Assembly: GCA_051744845.1 (NCBI GenBank) | Contig: JBNJDJ010000024.1 | Location: 1-24,590 of the forward strand | Source of the DNA: JBNJDJ01 sp051744845 | Lineage (GTDB): Bacteria; Bacillota; Clostridia; Peptostreptococcales; Acidaminobacteraceae | DNA: 24,590 nt | Direction of reading: 5' to 3' | In this document: piece by piece, positions 15,662-22,089 of the stretch | How the letters are laid out: the number at the start of each line of letters is the position of its first letter | Position numbering within the stretch: position 1 is the stretch's first letter | The notes under the pieces: model-generated | The model's input: the letters and a program-made list of their open reading frames with translations, nothing else | What the model was told of the DNA's origin: nothing | The model's database searches: none | Position numbers and translations under genes: made by a program

Positions 15662-15716
15662 TGATAACGGTTTCAAGTTTTATGAAAACGGTATCTATTT
15701 TATGTAAACGCTTTTC
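15662..15716. promoter_or_regulatory. Three tandem LacI/CcpA-like operator sites
   Basis: TGATAACGGTTTCA (15662-15675) matches the cre consensus TGWNANCGNTNWCA at every position. TGAAAACGGTATCT (15683-15696) matches 13 of 14, and TGTAAACGCTTTTC (15703-15716) matches 12 of 14. Their spacing is 21 and 20 bases, so they lie on one face of the helix. The array abuts the -35 of the 75-aa gene and lies about 130 bases upstream of the DUF3160 gene. The binding protein (CcpA or another LacI-family regulator) is unknown. Placement upstream of the -35 fits activation of the 75-aa gene. Confidence 0.65.
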
Positions 15717-15849
15717 TTTTGAGCTAATATTTTTTAAATTTTAAAATCTATTTTTAAAAAAAAATATATATATTTAATTTATACTAAATTATGATAGAAT
15801 ATAAGAGTGTAGAAGATAATATAAAATGTTAAAAAATTAGGAGGAAGTT

Positions 15850-18507
15850 ATGAAAAAAAATATTATATTTATTTTAGTGCTTGTTTTATTAATAAGTGGT
15901 TGTACTCCTAGAGAAACAGAAAGTAATAATGAAGAGCCAACTAATGAAGAAAACATTGAAAAGACCGATGATAAATTTACATACAAAATAGATTCAAATA
16001 CTAATAGTAAAGTAGTTTTAATTTTTTCTAATAAATTAAATTTAGATTCTGTAAATAAAAAAGATTTTATTATTAAAGAAAAGTCTGGAAATCAAAATGA
16101 GCTAGAAATAGTAGATATATTAATAGCTGAAAAAACTATTACATTAACAACAAAAGATCAAAAAGATCAAAATATATATGAACTTATTATAAAAGATATT
16201 GAAGATGAGCATGGTAATAAGTTAGATATTGAAAATGATGAGAATATTATAAGTTTTACAGGTAAAAATAATAGTGAAGATGAAAATATTAAAGAAGAAA
16301 AAGATCAAGATGATGAAAAGAAAAATGAAGATATTGAAGATAAAAAGCAAAATAATGTCATAAGAATTAACAATATTGACTTTAGTTTAGATGATTTATT
16401 AAATAATAAAAGTGCTTGGGATTATGATTATAAAGATAAAAGAATAAATATAGAATATTCAAAACCTAAGTATGATGCTAAAGCAGATCAATATAATTTT
16501 GATTTAGAAAAAATAGATAATCCAGACCAATTTACTGGGTTTACTAATAATCAAAAAGAAATGTTAGAAAAAAATGGTTTTGTAGTATTGAAACCTAAAA
16601 ATAATAATCCAAAACTTAAAATACATCAAGTCTATGAAGGTGCAGATTATGATAATTTACCTACTTTTATTACAGCAGATGCTGTATTAAATATGTATCA
16701 TATTTTTTATTCAGGAAGTATGAAATATTTAGAAGCTTCTAACTATCATCCTAAGTTAGTATCAATGACTAAAAGTTTATTAAAAAAATCACTTGTTACA
16801 TACAAAGATGCAGATTCTAATGTAAAAGAAGAGTTAAAAACTGCTGTACTGTATTTTTCAGTAGCAGGAGAGCTTTTAGATATTAAAGCAGATTTACCTA
16901 CTGAATTAAGAAAAATTGTAGATTTAGAGACAAAAAAGATTAATAATGCTAAAGATAAAAAGCGTTCAGAAGTGTTTGACAAAGAAGTTGATTATACACA
17001 ATTTAAAGTTAGAGGTCATTATACAATTTCTAAAAACTTTAAAAGATATTTTAAAGCTATGATGTGGTATGGCCAATCAGGATTTGAAATAAGCAAAATT
17101 AATGATAATGGTGAAGAAATTATCTATGAGGATAAATTAATTAAAAGTTTAATGATTACTAATTTAGTAATGTCAGGTGGTAAAAAAGATTTAGATTCTT
17201 GGATAGATATATATGATTTAACGAGTTTGTATTCTGGTACATCAGATGATTTAAATTTATTAGATTTTAAAAATCTTATTGAAAAAGTATATGGTAAAGG
17301 ACCGAAATTTAAAGAAATAGATGATGAAAAATATAAAGATAAACTAGTTGAAGAAGTTAAAAATATGAGAAATAAACAGATAGTTCCAAAATTTGCAGGA
17401 AAGAATAACAAAGGAAAAGAATTTAGACTTATGGGACAAAGATATACTTTAGATGCAAATATAATGCAAGAATTAGTAAAGCCGTTTAAAAGACCTTTAC
17501 CTACAGCTTTTGATGTTTTAAGCGCATTTAATCATAAAAGAGCAGAGAAAATTTTACATGAATATTATAAACCTAATGAAAAATGGGATGGATATAATGA
17601 TAGATTAGCTGATATGAAAAAAATGGTAAATAATTTAGATCAAAGTTTTTGGAAAAAAGATTTATATCACGGATGGTTATGGTCAATTGACTCTGCTGCT
17701 AAAAGTTTCGAAAATAATAAAAATATGCCACCATTTATGCAAAATGAACCTTGGTCACATAAAAGTATTTCAGCTGCATTAGGAAGTTTTACTGAATTAA
17801 AATATGATAATATATTATATTCTAAACAAGCTGTAGCAGAAATGGGAGGTCCAGTTGAAGCTGAAACTCTACATTATGTAGAACCAAATGTTGAACTTTA
17901 TTCAAGATTAAATTGGTTAATTAAATATACAAAAGCAAATTTAGAACAAAAAATTGATGTGGATAAAAGAGAATTAGAAGTACTTAATCGTATGAGTAAT
18001 ATTTTAGATGTTTTAATTAACTGTTCAGTTAAAGAATTACAAAATGAGGATTTATCTGAAGATGAACTTAAAAGTCTTAAACATATTGGTGGATTAATTG
18101 ATAATATAAATTTTGATTATATGGGAAAAATGCGAGAATATACTGGTGACTATTCAGATGAAGATTCAACAGCTATTATAGCTGATGTAGCTACTGCACA
18201 AGGGCATTATCGAGAAGAATCATTAGGTATTCCATTAGAAATTTATGTAATTGTTAAAGTTAACGGTAAAACTGTTTTAACTAAAGGCAGTGTTTATAGC
18301 TACTATGAATTTATCTCTAAAGAAAGATTAACTACTGATAAGTGGTATGAAATGATTGGACTTAAGCAAGAAGAAAATGAGTATCATACAAGAACAATCT
18401 ATACTGGTGAAAAAACAGATATTTTAGAAAAGATGCCTTGGATGAAATCATATATTTCTCCAGATGAAAACAATGTAGAAAGTAAATCTCCGGAAGTATC
18501 ATGGTAA
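15850..18507 (+). CDS. DUF3160 lipoprotein with N-terminal Ig-like domain
   Basis: An 885-aa surface lipoprotein. The signal peptide ends in LISGC, giving lipid-modified Cys18. An acidic linker follows, then an SbsA/Big_5-like Ig domain (about 40-135: SKVVLIFSNKLNLDSVNKKDF, and a closing IKDIEDEHGNKL), then a run of Lys/Glu/Asp-rich low-complexity sequence (about 140-170). The rest (about 225-870) fits DUF3160: FVVLKP, VYEGADYDNLPTFITADAVLNMYH, HGWLWSIDSAAKSF, FTELKYDNILYSKQAVAEMGG, and IADVATAQGHY near the end. DUF3160 proteins are large secreted or lipoproteins of unknown activity. AGGAGG precedes the ATG. The next gene overlaps its last bases, suggesting translational coupling and joint function at the cell surface. 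Confidence 0.88.
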   Translation: MKKNIIFILVLVLLISGCTPRETESNNEEPTNEENIEKTDDKFTYKIDSNTNSKVVLIFSNKLNLDSVNKKDFIIKEKSGNQNELEIVDILIAEKTITLTTKDQKDQNIYELIIKDIEDEHGNKLDIENDENIISFTGKNNSEDENIKEEKDQDDEKKNEDIEDKKQNNVIRINNIDFSLDDLLNNKSAWDYDYKDKRINIEYSKPKYDAKADQYNFDLEKIDNPDQFTGFTNNQKEMLEKNGFVVLKPKNNNPKLKIHQVYEGADYDNLPTFITADAVLNMYHIFYSGSMKYLEASNYHPKLVSMTKSLLKKSLVTYKDADSNVKEELKTAVLYFSVAGELLDIKADLPTELRKIVDLETKKINNAKDKKRSEVFDKEVDYTQFKVRGHYTISKNFKRYFKAMMWYGQSGFEISKINDNGEEIIYEDKLIKSLMITNLVMSGGKKDLDSWIDIYDLTSLYSGTSDDLNLLDFKNLIEKVYGKGPKFKEIDDEKYKDKLVEEVKNMRNKQIVPKFAGKNNKGKEFRLMGQRYTLDANIMQELVKPFKRPLPTAFDVLSAFNHKRAEKILHEYYKPNEKWDGYNDRLADMKKMVNNLDQSFWKKDLYHGWLWSIDSAAKSFENNKNMPPFMQNEPWSHKSISAALGSFTELKYDNILYSKQAVAEMGGPVEAETLHYVEPNVELYSRLNWLIKYTKANLEQKIDVDKRELEVLNRMSNILDVLINCSVKELQNEDLSEDELKSLKHIGGLIDNINFDYMGKMREYTGDYSDEDSTAIIADVATAQGHYREESLGIPLEIYVIVKVNGKTVLTKGSVYSYYEFISKERLTTDKWYEMIGLKQEENEYHTRTIYTGEKTDILEKMPWMKSYISPDENNVESKSPEVSW

Positions 18508-19127
18508 ATAACTTTAAAAAAATAATTATTTTATTATTATCTATATTTATAATATTTATGATTTATAGTATAAGAGAGAAAGAATATAAATATAAGATTA
18601 TAGATCAAGACTTATATAGAAATAATAAGATAATAATATCTAAAGTTGTAGACTTTAAAATTGATCAATTTTATAATGGTAAAAATTATTTATTAACTAT
18701 TGAATCAAAAGATAAAAATCAAAGAGATTTAAATGTTGTATATGGAAATTTTTTAAAAATTTATGAAATTAATAATGATGATTTAAAATTAATCTATAAA
18801 AATGATTTCACTAAAGTTAAGCCTTGGGAGATTGATACAGGGATAATAGATGATGATGGTATGATGGATATTTATTTAGGAGCAATAACTGAAACTGAGT
18901 ATTATCCTAAAGAAAAAAGGCCGTTTTTCTTTAATTGGAATGGAGAGTATTTAACAAGAAAATGGACAGGTTCATATATAGGATTAAAACCACTAATTTC
19001 AATTGAATTAATTGATTTTGATAATGATGGTATTGATGAAATTAAGAAGAAAGAAGAGTTGGAAAATGGTGAATATAATTATTCATTGTTTGAATGGGGA
19101 AATTTTGGATTTTATATAATTGAATAA
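18501..19127 (+). CDS. Membrane-anchored FG-GAP/VCBS-like protein
   Basis: A 208-aa protein with one N-terminal anchor helix (about 6-24), so most of it lies outside the membrane. The outer part contains two Asp-rich calcium-loop-like segments, IIDDDGMMDIYLGA (about 115-128) and LIDFDNDGIDEIKK (about 173-186). These resemble FG-GAP/VCBS repeat cores of beta-propeller proteins, though two copies are too few for a full propeller. Between them are aromatic strands (PFFFNWNGEYLTRKW). The ATG lies inside the end of the DUF3160 gene, overlapping by 7 bases in a different frame; a weak GGAAG precedes it, so translation is probably coupled. The partnership with the DUF3160 lipoprotein is inferred from this overlap. 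Function is unknown. Confidence 0.8.
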   Translation: MVNNFKKIIILLLSIFIIFMIYSIREKEYKYKIIDQDLYRNNKIIISKVVDFKIDQFYNGKNYLLTIESKDKNQRDLNVVYGNFLKIYEINNDDLKLIYKNDFTKVKPWEIDTGIIDDDGMMDIYLGAITETEYYPKEKRPFFFNWNGEYLTRKWTGSYIGLKPLISIELIDFDNDGIDEIKKKEELENGEYNYSLFEWGNFGFYIIE

Positions 19128-19296
19128 ATATAATAATATTTGTTTTAACATTAACGTCCGATTCAAACATTTCTTTTAGAAAAACTTTAGAAGTAACAGG
19201 TATAGTTTTAAAGATAGATGTGATCCTTTAACCTAAATTAAAATTTAGATGGAGTTTTTTCAGAAATCTTTGATAAAATAATAGAAATTTAAAAAT
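19128..19296. other. Intergenic stretch without a recognised gene
   Basis: This lies between the FG-GAP-like gene and the shared terminator. It holds a weak dyad, CTAAATT-AA-AATTTAG (about 19233-19248), and a short minus-strand open run encoding KEMFESDVNVKTN-like residues that meets stops. I could not assign either to a gene; a decayed coding relic is possible. Confidence 0.3.
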
Positions 19297-19343
19297 AAAA
19301 AGGAAGCTATTATTTTACTTTAAGATAATAGTTTCCTTTTTTT
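19297..19343. terminator. Bidirectional terminator between convergent genes
   Basis: AAAAAGGAAGCTATTAT (19297-19313) pairs with ATAATAGTTTCCTTTTT (19325-19341), leaving an 11-base loop and one mismatch. A runs on the left and T runs on the right let it work in both directions. It ends three bases before the stop codon of the minus-strand peroxiredoxin gene. Confidence 0.88.
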
Positions 19344-19345
19344 AT

Positions 19346-19807
19346 CTACAAAGAATCAATTAAATCTAAAATTTCTTTATTATCAGGAATATCTTTCATT
19401 GAATCTCCATAATTTATATATTTTAAAATACCATTTTTATCAATAAGCATTTGTGCTGGCATTCGACCTAATTTTAAGATTTTTATTTTTTGCCCATATA
19501 ATTTAAGTACTTTTTTATTAGGATCAGATAATCCATAAAATTTAAAGTCATGTTCTTCAAAGTAACTTTTGAATTTTGACTCTTTTTCAGGACCAATTAC
19601 TACAATTTCTGTATTTTTATCTAAGAACTTTTTATAATCTTGATGCAACTGCATCATATGCTTTTGGCAAAATGGTCACATAAATCCTCTATTTAAAACA
19701 ATAAAGACATTACTTTCTTCTTTTAAATTAGATAATTTGAAACTATCACCATTGTAATTAGTTAAACTAAAGTCTGGTGCTTTTTCATTAACTGCTATAT
19801 TACTCAT
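19346..19807 (-). CDS. Selenocysteine-containing peroxiredoxin-like protein (UGA = Sec44)
   Basis: A 153-aa AhpC/TSA-fold protein that would reduce peroxides. The frame runs from ATG 19807 through an in-frame TGA (19678-19676) to the stop at 19346. Both sides of the TGA are required for the fold: residues 1-43 read VNEKAPDFSLTNYNGDSF then FIVLNRGFM, and after the TGA come PFCQKHMMQLHQDYKKF, VVIGPE, FYGLSDPNKKVLKLYG and PAQMLIDKNGILKYINYG. Family members have GFWCPYCRxHM here, so the TGA falls exactly on the catalytic Cys, giving U-P-F-C (Sec44, Cys47). AAGGAG lies 8 bases before the ATG. A conventional caller would report only the 103-aa part starting at 19657. No selA, selB, selC or selD is in the window, so decoding ability is inferred. 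Confidence 0.9.
19641..19656 (-). promoter_or_regulatory. Candidate bacterial SECIS hairpin
   Basis: Read on the minus strand, TGATGC-AGTT-GCATCA forms a perfect 6-bp stem with a GU-containing 4-base loop. The loop begins 25 bases after the TGA, within the range known for bacterial SECIS elements, which sit inside the coding sequence just after UGA and present a G/GU in the apical loop to SelB. Confidence 0.6.
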
Positions 19808-20030
19808 TTTATACACTCCTTATTATAAAAAATTATATGTTTCTCATGATTTAAAAGATTTTATTCTATTTATTTCTTAATTACTTATCTTTAAATAATA
19901 CATAGTTATCATTTTAATTTTCTAATTTTATAATATCATATTTTCTAGAAAGTTACATTAACATTATATATATTTAATTTCTAAAGATTAATAAATAAAA
20001 TTCACTTTCATTATAAGGTTTGTAAAGTTA

Positions 20031-20059
20031 TAGATAGAATGTTAAAATTAAACTATAAT
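20031..20059 (+). promoter_or_regulatory. Sigma-A promoter of repeat-lipoprotein operon
   Basis: TAGATA (20031-20036) and TATAAT (20054-20059) are 17 bases apart; the -10 is perfect and the -35 matches at 4 of 6. Transcription would start near 20066, just before the ribosome binding site, giving a leader of about 25 bases. Confidence 0.5.
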
Positions 20060-20089
20060 AGCAATATATAAAAAAGGAATAGGAGAAAA

Positions 20090-22072
20090 ATGTCAAATTT
20101 TAAAAAGTTATTATTTATATTTTTAATATTTACAATATTTTTACCTGGTTGTAGTAAAAAAGCATCAGTCAAAGTAACAGTAATCCCTAATAATTCTGGA
20201 GAGGTAACTGGAACAGGTGAATACAAAGTTGGCTCTAAAGTTAACTTAAAAGCTAGACCTAATAAAAATTATCAATTTATTGGATGGGAAAAGAATGAAA
20301 AAATAATTGAAAAGCAGCAGAAATATGAATTTGATATTAAAAAAAATGAAAACTTGTTGGCAAAATTTGAAAAGAAAAAAGTAGATATAAAAATTTTATC
20401 TAATAATCTAAAGAAGGGTTCCGTAGATGGTAGCGGTGAATATTTAATAAATGAAGAAGTTAGTATAAAAGCTAAGCCTAAAAATAGCTTTGAATTTAAA
20501 GGTTGGTTTGATGAATTTGATCAATTAATTAGTAAAAAATCAGAACTGAAAGTTAATGCTGATTCCAATAAAAAATATGTAGCTAAATTTAAAGTTTCAA
20601 AAGTTAAAGTCAATTTAAAATCTAATATTAAAAAAGCTGAAATCTACGGTCAAGGAGAATTTATTAAAGGTAGTAAGCAAACTATTCGAGCAAATGAACT
20701 AAAAGGTTATAACTTTTCACATTGGGAAGATAAAAAAGGTAATGTTTTTATTAAAGATAATTATGCGATGTTAAAGGTTGATAAGGATTTAAATTTAACT
20801 GCTGTTTATGAAAAACAAGAAGAACCAAATTATTTAGGACTTTCAAAAAGTGAAATAAAAGATTATTTGAAAGCAATATTTATGGAATATTTTCATACTG
20901 TAGAAGCTGCTCATGGTATATCATACAATTATTATAAAAATGCAAGTGATGATTTAAAAGATTCAGTTAGAAAAGGGGAATATTTTGTTTCTTTAAGACC
21001 TTTTGATGAAGGATATTATGAATTTCATAATATTGATTTTATTAAAAAAGTTGAAGTTAAAAATATTATCAAAGAAAGAAATAAACTTATTATAAAAGCA
21101 TCATTGGAAGTTCCTAAATTGAAACAATCAAAGGATGAGTACGAAATTAAGAATGAATTAATCTCTAATATGCCTATAGTAAATAAAACTTTTAGTTCAT
21201 TTTTTACTTATGATTCAATAGAAACAGAAAAATACATCAAAGAAGTACATTTGAAAAAAACAAATGATAATTTAAAGTTGATATATTTAGAAAAACCATC
21301 AGATATATACAGTAAATATAAAAATCTCTATCAAAGTATTATTATAAAAAATATAGAATCAATTAATATATATATAGAAGATTCAAAATTCAAAAAAACT
21401 ATAGTTAATTATAATGGAAAAAAATATGAAGGAAAATTTAATTATGAAATTTTTGATTATAAAAAGTTATTTCCTAAAATAAATTTTAATTTTAATAGTG
21501 GTATTACTATAAATTTATCTGAATTATATAATAATATTCGAGGTGAAAAATCTAACATAAATATAGCCGATTTATATTTATTTAGAGGTTTAGAATTTTA
21601 TAAAGAAAATGATACAAGTAAAATAACTTTTGGTTCAAATTATGCTAGAGGAACCGGTGCTAGTATTCAGTCTATTATAGGGTTTTATGATTTAGATAAA
21701 GATAGATATAATATAACAAATGAACTTCAAGGTCTTCACTTATCAAAAAACAAACAATTTTCTACAAAAATCAGTTATTCATCTGAGGCAGTAGCGGTAA
21801 CATTTAATGATTTATTGCCTAATAAACATCTTGTAATTTTTAATTTGAAGTTAAAAAATAGAATTGAAGTAAATGATTATTTACCAGAAGAATATACTGA
21901 AAATCATACTAGTCTATATCCATTTCCATTTAAATATAAAAATATCAATTGGATTAATAAAAACAAATTAAGTTTTGATTTGTTTTCAATTAATAAAAAT
22001 AATGAAGTCTATAAAAAAGTTGCAAGTTATATTTTTGATTTAGAAAAAGATAAATTAATAAAAAATGATTAA
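20090..22072 (+). CDS. Lipoprotein with three InlB-B-like bacterial repeats
   Basis: A 660-aa surface lipoprotein. The signal peptide ends in LPGC (Cys21). Three repeats of about 70 residues follow (about 26-96, 97-168, 170-240). Each has the pattern G-V-G-GEY--G--V-LKA-P---Y-F-GW, then a terminal AKFE/AVYE strand, as in divergent InlB B-repeats (Flg_new_2-like). These are stalk or adhesion modules. Residues about 245-660 form a domain I do not recognise, beginning LGLSKSEIKDYLKAIF, rich in beta-strand and without cysteines. AGGAG lies 4 bases before the ATG. A paralogue starts 17 bases after the stop, so the two are probably co-transcribed and act together at the cell surface. Compared with that paralogue it has one extra repeat and ends earlier. 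Confidence 0.85.
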   Translation: MSNFKKLLFIFLIFTIFLPGCSKKASVKVTVIPNNSGEVTGTGEYKVGSKVNLKARPNKNYQFIGWEKNEKIIEKQQKYEFDIKKNENLLAKFEKKKVDIKILSNNLKKGSVDGSGEYLINEEVSIKAKPKNSFEFKGWFDEFDQLISKKSELKVNADSNKKYVAKFKVSKVKVNLKSNIKKAEIYGQGEFIKGSKQTIRANELKGYNFSHWEDKKGNVFIKDNYAMLKVDKDLNLTAVYEKQEEPNYLGLSKSEIKDYLKAIFMEYFHTVEAAHGISYNYYKNASDDLKDSVRKGEYFVSLRPFDEGYYEFHNIDFIKKVEVKNIIKERNKLIIKASLEVPKLKQSKDEYEIKNELISNMPIVNKTFSSFFTYDSIETEKYIKEVHLKKTNDNLKLIYLEKPSDIYSKYKNLYQSIIIKNIESINIYIEDSKFKKTIVNYNGKKYEGKFNYEIFDYKKLFPKINFNFNSGITINLSELYNNIRGEKSNINIADLYLFRGLEFYKENDTSKITFGSNYARGTGASIQSIIGFYDLDKDRYNITNELQGLHLSKNKQFSTKISYSSEAVAVTFNDLLPNKHLVIFNLKLKNRIEVNDYLPEEYTENHTSLYPFPFKYKNINWINKNKLSFDLFSINKNNEVYKKVASYIFDLEKDKLIKND

Positions 22073-22089
22073 GTAATAAAGGGAGAAAA

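Noticed and set aside
15662..15716. Triple repeat read as a CRISPR-like array
   Set aside because: The units are 14 bp, degenerate and symmetric, separated by only 6-7 bases; this fits protein-binding operators rather than repeat-spacer units.
16746..17411. Two minus-strand open frames (16746-16982 and 17124-17411)
   Set aside because: Both are antisense to the DUF3160 lipoprotein, rich in Ser/Phe/Leu as expected from reversed Lys/Glu codons, and lack ribosome binding sites.
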